The position numbers and the translations under genes were made by a program. Source: Hybos culiciformis (taxonomy: Eukaryota; Arthropoda; Insecta; Diptera; Hybotidae). From it: a stretch of DNA of 64,000 bases. Location of the stretch: NCBI GenBank assembly GCA_964007475.1, contig OZ023273.1, positions 123,799,812-123,863,811 on the forward strand, written 5' to 3'. The notes beneath the pieces are model-generated. The model searched no databases and was not told where the DNA came from. It saw only the letters and a list, made by a program, of their open reading frames with translations. Below are positions 50,978 to 64,000 of this stretch, piece by piece (positions within the stretch are counted from its first letter, which is position 1; every line of letters begins with the position of its first letter).

Positions 50978-53444
50978 TCTAATTGAAACTATAATAAGTC
51001 CTATTCTCAACTCGGAAAAAGTAAAGGTTATATCAAAATGTGGATTTTATGTAATACAAAACGCAATAGAAAACTTTGAGTATAGTTTCGACGAACAAAT
51101 CCTTTTAAAAATTAGACAAATTCCGATACAAGATAAGAGAAAAATCGTTGCACAACATTGTCAGTGAAATGGAATTTTTTTTTAAAACATAACTCTAGTT
51201 AATTGCCTTAGAAGTTCAACTAAAACTTCAGCTCACGAATTTATGATTACTTTCATCAATCAATAATATTCAAAGCTCTCAATTTTGTCAAGAATACCAA
51301 CCACGTAATGACTTTCTGGAAGATTTCGAATATTAATATATATCTTCTATCTTATTATTATTGAGGAAAAAATAAAAAAAAAAATAAGTGTAATAAATTT
51401 ACTACTACTTTAATAGGAAATCATATTTTAAATGGTATTTTCGAAGACAATATTCTGTATATATAAAAATAAATAAAAAGGACTAAAGAAAGTCATTACA
51501 TTGGGTGTCAATAGAGATTTATGTTTTAAATTTTCTTCAAAGGAGATAAGAACTAATAGCAGCATTTATTTATGTGATATTTTTTCTTCTGCTTAGAAGA
51601 AAAACTATATAAAAAAGAAAAAGAAGAAGAATTTAGTATTTTTTTTTTTGTTGGCACTACATTTTATAGGAGAATTTTTCATATTTGCACTCAATTGCAT
51701 GGTTTGAATTCACCCAAAATTTTTTATAATATACATTTAAAATAGTATTATATCTAATTAATGATAGTACAATTTTTTTTTTTTCATTTTAAAAATACTT
51801 TACTACATAGTTTTGCGCAGCTATGCAACTATTATATTATGAAATTATATTCCTCACTGATTTCAATAAACCTAATGGTTGATTAAATTCATAATAATGT
51901 TTTTTTTTTTTTAATTTTTTTCCTTGTTATAATTGAATTTAGTGATTATTGTGTGTAATCCTTGATGAAATATTTTCATGATGGAAGAAATATATTATAT
52001 ACATGTATAAAATTATAATTATCTTTCAAAATTTTCGCTGCAGAATCAAATTTTTCAGTTTTTAAGTTAAATTTCTGGGAAATAAATTAAAGCTTTGAAA
52101 AAGTTTATGAATGCAAAAAAAAATTTTTTTTAATTAAAAATTAAAATAAAAAGTGCCATAATTTTACAAATAATAAAAAAAAAAATTCATGAATGAATTT
52201 AATTTACATTTTAACTGTGTAAATTTTATTAATAAAATGCTTTGTGAAGTAAAATAAACTCAAGTATACATGTAGTATTTTTTTTGTCTGAAAGAATAAG
52301 GTTCTCTTTTTACTATGCTACATGGAACCACTAATAAAGCTACTGCTGGTATTAAATTTTTTCGTTGTTGATTCGAATTTAGTGTTGGTGCTTTATTTTA
52401 ATATAAAATTTTCATGAAAAATATGCCACCAAAATATTTCACTGATCTTCCGAATTCATCAAGCCTTTTTTTTGAAAGCGTTGTGCGTCATAGTGAAGTT
52501 TCGATTGAATATTAATATTCGTAAACATTAAGCTGTCTGCTGTCATAAGTTTGTTCAAAATTTTATCAATTTTATGTTTGTGAAAATTAATATTGTTGTT
52601 CGATTTTTTATTTTACAATATTATTTAACGTTTATTTTTGTAATTTCAAACATATATTTTCTTTCTATCAATGTTCTTTCAAGTACTGTCCATTATAAAT
52701 TTTATATTAAATTTTATAAATAAAATAGACTTTTTCAGATATTATGAACAGTACAAGTTAGATAAAGTTTAAGAAGGTTAACATTTATAATAAGATATTT
52801 TTTTAGAGACACGTTAATGTTTTTTGATAAACGAAAAAAATAAAAATTATACTAACTTAAAATAAAAAACCTGTATTTAAATAACGTATAAAAAATATAA
52901 AGTATTTAAAGTGAATAATCATCACCAGCAAAAAAAAAAAAACCTTTCCTAAGCTTAATCAACAAACTTCCATTTAGAACATTGAACTGTCAACAGCAGC
53001 CTGACAAGTTAAGTCTTTTTATGCTTCTGTGATGTCATTCTAAAAGATTGACACATTATTTTAGAGTATATATAATAGTTATTTTATGATTTTTTCTTTT
53101 ATGGAATCCTTAACTAGATTTATATACGAGTATGTATATAGTAGAAATGGTGGTTTTTGTTTATAAAATTTATCACAAAAATAAATTAAAATTAAAAAAA
53201 ATCATTTTCACACACTGTGACGTTTTAGTTTAGTATAATGATTTTTAGTATTTTAATTAGTGGAAAATTAATTTTTAAAAAAAGTTGTTGGCTTAAACGA
53301 AAAAGTAAAAATTTGCAAGTAAACTAAACCGGAAACCTGTGGTTATCATATTAAAATTAGGATTGACTTATTTATTTGATTAAATAAAATAATTATACAT
53401 AGTTTTAAATTAACTAAATCACTTTTTATTTGAACATACCTTAA

Positions 53445-53659
53445 ACCATAGATTAAGAATACAGAAAGATGGGAAGCTTCATACTACATTATTTTTGGTA
53501 TTTTTAAGTCAATGTGTTAGTAAAACAAAATAAAATACGTGATAATTATCAATGTATGAAAAGAATTTTATTGAGTTTTACTAACACCTTCACAATAAAA
53601 TACCATAAAAGACTGAAAAAATGTTGTATGTTGTATCTTTCTTTATTCTTAATCTATGC
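53445..53659. mobile_element. TTAA-flanked foldback element (215 bp)
   Basis: Arms of roughly 80-85 bp form an imperfect inverted repeat: CATAGATTAAGAATACAGAA on the left matches the reverse complement of the right end with few changes, and GTTAGTAAAAC closes the inner ends. TTAA stands on both sides (53441-53444 and 53660-53663). TTAA would fit a piggyBac-type duplication, but TTAA is common in this DNA and the termini are not clearly piggyBac, so the family is open. Confidence 0.6.
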
Positions 53660-56600
53660 TTAAACGTAACGATAAAAAATGAAAGAATTTCAATTAATTG
53701 CATTAATTAATCATATTATCATACTATGAAGAGGTTATTTTCGGATTGAAGAAAAATATAAATAAAAATATGGATTTAAACATAAAAAAAAGTTGTTTTT
53801 TTTAAATATGAGGATTTAAAAGAGTTGGAACTAAATAAGGTTAATTAAACTGGACATTGCTATAATAAAATTATATTTAATGAAATAATTGTGTTAGTTT
53901 TGGTGAACATTCTCACTCACTACTTGATATTTTATTTAAACTGCCGCAGAAAGTAAAAAAAAAATAATTCAAATTACAATTATTAGCCAATAAATCGTAT
54001 TAACATTAATTTTTGCTCTTTTGCGTTAAATTTGATCAGTTTTTTTTCAACAAATTTTAACAAAATTATTTTATTTATATTTTAAATTTAACAGGTATTT
54101 CCTTTTTTTTTAACGTTGGATTATGAATTGATTTTTAAATAATATTGCATTAAACTTATCAGTATATGCGATTTTATAGTTATAGGTAATTTTTGACATT
54201 TATGATTCAAATAACAAGATATTTTTAGTTATTTATTTATTTATAATGTAACAAACTTTTTATAATAGAGATACAATACATAATTTTTTTTTCTGTCATT
54301 TGATTGGCACATTCATATTTTGGGATTTCAGTATAACAAATATTATGATGACATTTATATTAATGATAATGCATTGAATTTTTTTAAAGAGGAGTGTGAG
54401 TTAACAACAACATCACTGAGCATAAAATTATTTTAATTTCATAAATGTCAAAAAATAAAATTAAACAATTAAATTGTTTTATAATGAAATTTTACTCCAG
54501 ACTGACATCATATTTTAAGATGACTTCACGATCAGCTTGGCATAAAAAAAAAGATGAAAAAATATTGACGATTTTAAACGACGATTTTATATTGTCGTCC
54601 TTAGTAAATAAGTTGATAAATATTTCATAGAAAATATACAAGTAAAAAAAGTAAAAAACATAAATATTTATTTTATTAGATTTCACTTTTATCATTAGAT
54701 TTTAAATTTTTTGGTTAAAATAGTTATTTATCCATTTTATATGATTGCCTTTTATGTCAGAGTTTTTGAATAATTTGGCTCAAATTTAATTTTCGTTTGT
54801 AGTTTTATATTTATTTATTTAAATTTTTTAAATTAAAAAAATAATGATTTTATCCAAAAATTATTCCAAAAGTTATCATTTTTTTTTTTAATTTGATAAA
54901 ATTCAACGTTTTCCTTAAACTTGTTATATTTGTTTTTATCTATGACACTTAAACTTAATTTGATAATTATTGTTGAATACAAAAACCAAAACTTTTCCAA
55001 TAGGAAAAAATCTAAATATTCAATTTTTTGTTTGCTTTTTAAAACCGGATATTGCAGTTATTAAAAAGTTTCCGCTTAAAAAATTTACATAATTACTCCA
55101 CGTGTTTAAAATTTTCCAAATTTATAAGTAACACTATAAAGTATGTATATATTTTATGTATATTTGTTTTTTATTGCACAAAATATTGCAATTTTAATTT
55201 TAACGGAAACAGCAATAAAAAAACGTAACGTACTTTATGAATATAATCGGCAAACTAAGAAATTCATTTTTATGTTTTTTGATAAAATAGAAAATTATGT
55301 GAGTTCGTGGTAAAACGAAAATATATTGCGCGAAAATTAAATAATTTTCTGTATACGAACATTGAGGAGTTCTATATTGAGTTAAGAAATTTTGTTTTGA
55401 GTGGAAAATTGGTTTTTCGTGCAGAAAATTTTTTTTTTTAACATTATTGAATTTAAAATCTTAAGGATAAATTATGCAGATTTATTGAGTTAAAAAAAAA
55501 AAAAATTGCATAAGCAAAACAGCAGAGATGTAAAATAATTTTCATATGTAGAGGTGTGTCTAATATATTTAGAGTTAAATAGCTTTGTTACTTCTTGAAT
55601 GCAGAATTTACAATAATATTGTCTACTTAGTTCCTTTTTATGGCTTACGTTATGAAATCAAACAGATGCAAATACTAATACCAATGTTTAAATGTAACTC
55701 AATTCTAGTCCATAGAAAAATATTTTTTTTTTCCTATAGTTTTTAGATTTTAGAAACATGAAAATAAATGGTCTTAAAAAATTTAAAATGAGAAATAATA
55801 CAATATTAATGTTTTCAAATATAGGACGAGAACTATATAGAGAACGGATATCAACATGATTTTAGTACATGAAGTTTCTAGCCAAAGAAAAAAAAAATAT
55901 GTAGGTCCTCCAAGACATAAAATACAATTTATTCTAAATTTTTGATTTTGACGGTGACATGACTGATTTGTGGATAAACCTTAAGTATGAAAAAATATAT
56001 GAAATCTAATTTTTTTTTTCATAAATTCAAAACTTGAAAAAAAAATTTGGCACTTTTGGTTATTCTTGTTGTGAAACATTTACTATCAATGAACACGATC
56101 ATTACTAATTTTCAGTATTAAAATGACTGAAACAATAATTCGCTTTTAAATAAAAAATACCAAAATAAAATGTTCAAATTTCGACTATAGGTTATTTAAG
56201 TATTTGTCCCACAATTTTGCAAGATTTTGGTTTTATTTTGTTGTTCTGTTTTGTGAACTTTTCTTCTCTAAAACATTAAAATTTAATTTTAAATAATTTT
56301 GTACAAACGTAAAGTATATACATAATTGTTAAAATATTGTTGCTCTTTTTGTTGAGTTTACAGTTTTACGCGTAAAATCATGATATGAAAAATCCAATTT
56401 ATTATTGATTGATTTAAAATTAAAATTTTAATAAACCATAAAGAATTGTTTGTTCAATGAAAATTTCAGCACATTGTATCTCACTTAATAGTTATTTTAG
56501 AAATAACTATTATTATCACTGTCATATTGGTATACAGTCGAAAGAGTAAATATAGAAAAACTTTTAATTTCATTTCTAAACATACACTATCATCTTTATT

Positions 56601-59600
56601 GTCCATATGTTACAAAATGTAGTTAAATGTGATAAATAGGCCATTCAAAGGATTAAGTGTGATTACCTGAAAAAAGTAATCATTTTTGGTTCTTTTTTAA
56701 TGGTATATGAAGTACATGATGTACGTACATTCTACGTAGTATTTTTGATAGAAACGAAAAAAAAAATGACTTTTAATTATAAAAAAAATATTAAGGATGA
56801 AGCATAAGGATATAAAAATTTCAAAATTTCATTCACTTAAGAAATATTGTTTTGTAATACATTATTTACACTTACGTTTAATACTTTGCTGACCTTTTGT
56901 CAGCAGGTTAGTTTGACTTTACTTAATTATATTCTTATATTTTATATTTTGTTTCAAGAGTCTCCAATTCTAAAAAAGGGTGTTCGTCGTAGGAATGATG
57001 TATGTGCCTTATAAACCATCTAAAAGGAACCGATAAATTTTAAGTAGCTAAAGATTGTCGCAAAAAAATTAGGCGGGTTCTTTTTTAAAATTTAGCATCA
57101 ACGGCTTCTAGCTAAATTGGACCACAGAAAAAATATCACAACTGTTCTATTAATAGGAAGGACTTCATAAAGTTTTTGGCACATATTTCTATAACTATAA
57201 CCAAATAAAAATGTTTAGAAAACTTAAATATCAATTCGCTCATACTTCTTAATGGTATAAATACAAGTAATATAATAATATTGACAAAAAAAAAACCTAA
57301 TTTTAAGAAATTAAAATTTTAAAATTAACTACAACATAACATAATTCATTTAATTTTTCATGTGGCAATAAAACCTTAACATTTAATTTATTCTATATCC
57401 GGCATACACCCATAGCACCCATATAGCCTTTAATCCTCTTCTTTTTTTTTAACAATAACCATCTTCATATTTAAATTAAGTTTAAAAAAAAAATTTCCTT
57501 TATATCTTTTATATATTATGTATATGTGCAGTACATTTATTATGTATTACATTATTATGTATATTATGTATTGTATATATATATCTTAAGTGAATAAATT
57601 TAGCTATTTATATTATAGGTATCTATTTAAACTTTCGTAAATTTCACTTTGCGAAAGTAAAACTTTTTTTATTTTTTTTTTTAGTAAAATTTCTTTAAAC
57701 TTAAGATAACAGATAACAATTTGACCTATTATCTTTATACGTAAAATGTTATAACCACACATAGACTTTATATATAAAAATAAAAGTTTTCCCATATTAA
57801 GTATAATGTTTTATAAAATTGATCCATTTTCCAAATTTTTTTTTTTTATTTTTTATTGTTGAGGGTGAAAACTTTTCTATTTTTTTTTTTTGATATAGTT
57901 AATTTTCTCTCTTATGACTTTGGGTCGTATATCACCTGATGGCTTTATTATCTTTGGGTTTATATACAAAAATTATTTAATTTTTCTTTCCCTTTGGAAA
58001 TTCTTGTATTTTTTTTTTTTCTTAAATTTTTAATGAAAAATTTATTAAATTTTATTTATCGAAATTTCCATTATTTAAGCATTGAAAAAGTTTTTAAGAT
58101 CTTGACCTTTTTTCATATATTTGTTCACATGTTTTATATGTATTCTGCAGTAAATGTAGGTCTCCAAAAAAAAAGGGTATAATCTATTTTTTTAATATTT
58201 AAAAAACAAAAACTTTATCATTTCTGTTCATAATTAATGTTTTATTATTGTTACATTTAGGATTATGGAAAAAAAAAAGGAATTAGTTGGTATTATCTTT
58301 TGTACAGGTTGAAAATGAAGTTTTCTGAAATTTGTATATACTGGAAACGTGGGATTAAATAATTTTTATTTATATAATTAAACTAAATCTTAGTTGTTTG
58401 GAGTCAGCTGCTACTACTTACGTTTAATGATGATCTTTGTATCAGCATATCAAATTCAAAATGTCGGTTGGACTTAATAATACTAAGAATTAAAATGTGG
58501 TGGGCCACAACTCATAAGCAAAACATTTTACATTTCAAAGTATTTATGAGGAATCAAAATTTTATTTTACATTATTACTAATTTGATTTCTTTTACTCAT
58601 TATCGATTACCGGTAGAATTTTTTTTGGTTTTAATTTTCAAAATCAAATTTAAATAGAAATAAATTTGTAAGTAAATTTGACAGTTTCTTGAAATCGCTG
58701 ATGAAGATATTTATAAAACTCATATCTACTTCTGAATAGTTCTGTTTCAAATTTGTGACACACTGCACTTACATAAATTATTTTCATATATATCTTGCTT
58801 TTTGTTTGGATTGTTTTTATACGGTCAAAAACGAACAAAAATTGTTTTCCAAGGAGTCTTGAAAATGGACTCTTTAAGTTCAAAAACTATATCATCAAAA
58901 GAACGTCATTTGCGCCAAAAAGCACTATTAGGACTATAAAATTGAGATGGATAGGCTGTTAAGTACTATTATATTTATATCTTTGATATCCGCTTTATAT
59001 GAATTTAATTACCATTTTTAATATTTGCAGCTATTAAAATTTAGTCATATATTTATGTCTGTCTATTCGATTGCAACAATGACTAGAAAGAATGTTGTGG
59101 GTATGCAATCTAGACAGTCAAAACAAATTATTTTGCAACTTTCAAGCACTTGTATAGTATGTAAAATGTGCATGTAATGAAAAATTTAGAAATTTCATTT
59201 TCAAAATTAATCAGAAAACATGAATTTTATTTTGTAAAATGAAAAGTAACTAATGAAACTGAATCGATAATGACATGCATGTAAATTAAAATTGCAATTA
59301 GTATTAAAATCAATATTTATATATATATACCTATATAATATACCTTTATATATATATATAGTATGGATATGTTATATTCTACATACATTTTAAATTAAGT
59401 TACAAAAATGTTATATTGTACAGAGTACCAATAACAAGTATATACTGCATATTTTACACATTGTATTAGTGTATATAGTACAAGTGTACACTAGTACAAA
59501 AAACTTAGTATCTTAAATAATTCCAGGAAAATTAAATAAAATATTATAAATAGATATGAATTCATTTATTTATTTTGAATTTATACCCAATTAAATAATA

Positions 59601-59702
59601 ATAATATATATTTTTTATATTTTTAAAATTTAACATAATACTTGATAGTACACAGGAAAGAAAAACATTGCTTCACTCTCTAACTAATTCACGTAGCAAT
59701 GA

Positions 59703-59705
<3 letters not shown>

Positions 59706-59766
<61 letters not shown>
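59706..59766. repeat. (AT)n microsatellite
   Basis: About 30 uninterrupted AT dinucleotides. Likely to be length-polymorphic and prone to assembly error. Confidence 0.97.
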
Positions 59767-59771
<5 letters not shown>

Positions 59772-62700
59772 GTGTAACATTGCAAAATTTCTTTGTTATG
59801 TGAATTACTTTAATTTAGTTTGGCTTTACCATATTTGAAACAAAATGAAACTTATAATCTCTGTCTTCTTTATTATGATTAAGACTGTGGTTACAAAATG
59901 GTTAATTAAACATCAAATCTTGAATTGAAATTCTTCATATAAGAAAAATGTCACTCTAACTAATAAACTAGGATATATTCGCAGTCAGGAAAATTATTTC
60001 TTTTGTATTTTTAAAGTTAATTAAATTTAATTTAATCAAAAAATAAGTTATTTTAAAAGAATTGAAAAACTATATAATCTATTGAAGTTGTGAATTTTTT
60101 GGGTTTATTTATTTTTTATAATTTTTTTTTTTTTTTTGGTTTGTTAAATTTAAAAATATATTCGCTGTATATATACCTACACAAAAGGCTATAACAAAAA
60201 TAAATTGAAAAAATATCAAATTGATTTGATTTAATCAAAGCGATTCTCATCAACGGTCTTTTTTTTGCCACTTTTTCAGTTTATTATTTTTATTTTATAA
60301 ATAAAAAATATATATATGTAGACGAAAATATTTATTTAAAAAAAAAAAAAAAAAAAAAACATTGAATAAAAATGTGAAAAAAATCAAACCATCATCATTT
60401 CCGGTATTTTTTACCAATCATTCCTTCACCATTTTATTTCAATTTACGTTGTTATTTTATTTTTTTTATTTTTTGTTATGTTTTCATAGTCGAATACTTT
60501 TTTTTTCAGTAGAAAAGGACCAATCAACATTTTTATTTATATTATCATCAGAATTGAATGAAGAAAAAAAAGTTGATTATTCGAACAAACTAGTGGGTAC
60601 AATCAAAATAAATACATACTTACGTTCAACATTTTTCTGATTGATGATGAAAGAATTTTTAAAGTTCCCGCGTTATAATTTTATTCAAATTTAATTAATA
60701 AAAAATAAAACTATGCAATAAAAATTATGTTAGATTTAATTTAATTCAGATTATGATGCTGAGTTTCGTCTCCTTGCAAGGTGAAAGATAATTTGCCGAA
60801 ACCTCTGTACGTTTGTGTTTATGGTATTGTCAAAAAAAAACTTTTAGAAAATTTTGGTTAAAAATTTACAAATAAGTTAAATTTAATCATTTTAATATGA
60901 AATTGAATTTCGATATTGCGTTGAAATAAATTTAATACTTCGTCTATTCCTAGGTTAAAGGAATAAAGAAAATAAATTGAATTTAAAAATTTTTTTTAAT
61001 AGTCGAGGAAATATATATTTTTTTTCTAAATAGAAATAAGTTTCTGTTAAATTATGTTGAAATTTAATAAGGTACTGATTTAATTTTCACCAAAACTTTT
61101 TAAATGACATCTTTAACTAAGGTAAATGAATGGGTTAAAGCTGACTGGAATTGAAAGTTTTATTTTCTTTATGGTTTTTATTGTGTATGTATTATATAAA
61201 AATTGTTTTCTTTATTAAATAAATGTTCTTGCGATATTCAGAACAATAATCAGTTTTATTGCAATAGTAATAATTGTGTTTTAAATTTGTATTTAAATAT
61301 ATGATTTGGGAGGTAATGATGTTTATGAAGGAAGTGTGATAAATAGAAGAACGATGAATGTAAAATTATATAATAAACATAAGTATAATTATAAATAATA
61401 TGGCTAAAAACCATTAAAGTTGTGAATAAAGTCTAAACTGCAATATACTAAGTTTAAAGCTTAAGACTTTTTTAAAAGCTATGAATTGCTTGGGGATTGG
61501 TAGTTGAAGATACATTTTTTTACCTTTTTGGATAATTTCTTGCGTCTCTTATAGACTTCCCAATACATATCCATTTTTTCAAACTTGAATTAATCGAAAA
61601 TTATTTGTATTCGCAACCTTCTGAAATTCGATATTCGTACTTAACCTCTTTTCAATAATAATTGATTGAAAATTTCACTGACTTGATAATCCCTTTTTAT
61701 CAATTCCCACCTATATACATAATTAATTCGTATAGGACAAAACATTACAAATAAATAATTAATTTTATAAGTCCTTGATTAAGGATTTTATTTTATTTAA
61801 TTTTTTTTTTGGTTAAATTGCCACCCTTTTGACTTTTGACTTTCAAGCAATAATATCTTTAATATTCATTTTGTTATCAAAAGAAAAATTTTTTTTTTTT
61901 ATCTGCAAAAATTAATTCTAATTAAATGCATATGAAATAAAATTAAAAAAAATACAATATAAATAAAAAGTAAAAAGTTATATTGCGCGCACGCTAAAAA
62001 TTTTACTGTGAATATAATATTTATAAAACACCAATAGATAAAAATTTATATTTTTCAATAAAGTTTTCATCAAAATGTTTTTTAAAATTATTTTACACGT
62101 GTGTTTTATATATCTTTTTTTTTTTGTTTTTTTTTTTTTTTTAATTAATAATTTTCATATCGAAACTTTTTATCATTTTGGAAAACAGAAAAATTTTGTG
62201 TGATAAACAATAACAGCAACAACATATTATTATCGTACAATGAAAAACATTTAAAAAAAAAAAAAGTTTTTTTTTTTTTATAAATATTTTTATTTTGAAA
62301 AAGCAATAAATCTGGATTAAAGACTTTTATCCTGATATGTTTTTGTACATTTCTGTTAAACAGAGAATAATATTTGTTTTTTAATCCTCAATGGTGGTAA
62401 GATAAAAAAAAAAATAAAAAATAAAAATTCCACAATAAAAGAAAAAAAAAAATAAATTTCAAATATAGAGTTTACCATTGGGATTCAAAACAACACCAGA
62501 CATCATTATATCTTTTAAAATTCATTTTAGAAGATATATTAAAAAGGATTTTTCAAAAAAAAAAAAAAAAAACACGAAGAAATTATTTGAATTTTTCCTA
62601 TTTTCCTATAAGAAAAATTCATAGACCTATCAAGTAGGATATTTTTGTGTAAAATTTTTGCTTGTTCATTTCACTTTTTTTTTTTTGTATACACAATTAT

Positions 62701-63842
62701 TATTATTATCGATTGGGTAAATAGTGAAACTACTTAACTTTTTATTATTTTTTTTTTCTTCTTACAGATTTGTAAAAAATATATATTTTCTGCTGCTTAA
62801 TGAATTGCAAAAAAAAAAGTTTGTTTAAAGGATTTAATATTAAAAGACAAAAAAAACCCCAAAATTTGTAGTATAGGTACTATGGAGAGTGAATGGATAA
62901 AATTGAGATTTTAAATTTTTCTTTTGTAAATCCAAATTAAATTTTTAATTAATAAATTTTACGGTTAAATGATTATGTCTATATATTATATTTTTAATAG
63001 TGCGCCGATATTTTGTAATAATTCTGTGTAATCTTGGATCAAAGGACAACTATATGTTTTATCTGCAAAGTAGTGCGATTATAAAAAATAAAAAGTATAG
63101 ATCATTTAAGTCTCAAAATAACTGATATCAAAATCTATCATGCATTTTCCAGATTTTTACAAACTCCTGTTTATAGAAGTGAGTTGAAAAATTAATCGTT
63201 ATCCCTGATTTTGTAAGTTTTGTGAGTTTTGATTATTTATCGACCACTATGAAATAAAGCATAAACAGGGAAAGTATATTGGGAGTTTTTAGTTCATGTA
63301 AAATATTAATCTTGCTATAACTAAATTAATAACCATTTTACATAAGAGATAAAATAACTAAATAAATATAAAAATTCATAACAAAGCATATATTGTATAA
63401 TAAAAGCAAATTAAAATCTTTATCTAGAAATAAAAATTTCACTGATAAAATATTAATATTAAACGCATACAAAATAACAATTAAACGTAAATTGGATGTA
63501 TTATATATATAAATTTTTAAACCAATTTCATTCGGTTTATGCAAAATATTGTCCATATTAAATATAGTTTTTTTTGTTCTTAAGTAAATATTCAAATTTA
63601 TATCAATTGAATTAAATTTTTTGTTGATAATAGTTTTATCTAAACACAGTAATTACACAATAAATAGTAGATGTTATCAGTTTAATATATGTATAATTTG
63701 ATTTATTTTTAAGCTTTAATATTTTTGCATTGGAACAATTTTAACAATATTTAATTATAATTTAGGTTAACGAAGCCTATGTGTATTATTTCTTGTACCT
63801 ATTTCTTTTTTTACTGAATCAGAATTAGAAAATTTTCGGTTT

Positions 63843-64000
63843 TATTTATTTATTTTTTTCATTGTAAATGTATTGTTTTCAACTCCCTCTCCCATGCACA
63901 TTAAAGCAGTATACAATACATGGTAATCAAATTTGTTATACAGCTCGTTGTGTATACACACAAACACATAGATACTCGTCAATATTATATCACTCGACCT
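63843..64000. repeat. Palindromic repeat, second copy cut by window end
   Basis: Matches 437-594 with about four substitutions and the same orientation, ending in the middle of the hairpin at the window edge. It shares both the left shoulder (caactccctctcccatgc) and the first palindrome arm. Confidence 0.85.

Larger units (their letters stand above)
43948..64000. other. Region upstream of the first coding exon, no gene found
   Basis: 20 kb without a supportable open frame. Contents seen are long T tracts at about 44480-44900, a less AT-rich patch at 47866-47970, the 13-bp minisatellite, the TTAA-flanked foldback, an (AT)n run and the right-edge palindromic repeat. It may contain the promoter or non-coding 5' exons of the DIP-like gene, but none could be pinpointed from sequence. 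Confidence 0.7.

Noticed and set aside
60362..60640. 92-codon plus frame
   Set aside because: Mostly phenylalanine and leucine-rich translation of T tracts. No start context, domain or neighbouring exon supports it.

Overview
The window is AT-rich insect nuclear DNA, by eye about four fifths A+T, with long T/A tracts, GT-AG introns and DNA-transposon debris. Two protein-coding genes can be supported, and both are typically insect: a Dpr-interacting/lachesin-like immunoglobulin cell-surface protein and a gustatory receptor. The species and order cannot be fixed from the sequence. The composition and gene style would suit a fly or another AT-rich insect.

The main gene lies on the minus strand and spans most of the left two thirds (about 43.9 kb down to 2.5 kb). 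I could join ten coding exons in phase, encoding 380 residues plus one base of the next codon: a signal peptide, a 12-residue linker encoded by a 36-nt exon, three Ig domains with all six cysteines, and the start of the membrane-proximal stalk. The last exon or exons (end of the stalk and membrane anchor) are not recognised and probably lie left of the window. The gene's largest intron here, about 19 kb, contains a complete two-exon gustatory receptor gene (37250-38744), also on the minus strand.

The most interesting structure is around the receptor gene. Two partial copies of one hAT-type repeat (33961-34916 and 39592-40218) flank it. The outermost ends carry perfect 12-bp inverted termini (TAGGGTTGCCAG) and a perfect 8-bp direct repeat (ATAGTATC), which is the hAT target-duplication size. 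The inner ends are damaged. This suggests that the whole 6.26-kb block, including the receptor gene, moved as one composite hAT unit or was assembled inside one hAT insertion.

Other mobile or foldback elements sit in the introns and upstream. They include a 671-bp TA-flanked Tc1/mariner-type foldback with doubled internal binding-site-like motifs (28710-29380), a CTAG-rich TA-flanked foldback carrying tRNA-like box A/box B sequences (23067-23905), and a 489-bp hAT relic with a readable transposase C-terminus and intact 8-bp duplications (43130-43618). There are also two perfect palindromes (25339-25421 and 35053-35216), a TTAA-flanked foldback (53445-53659), a seven-copy 13-bp minisatellite (50887-50977), and a palindromic repeat present at both edges of the window. 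From 44 kb to 64 kb, upstream of the first coding exon, no gene could be supported.
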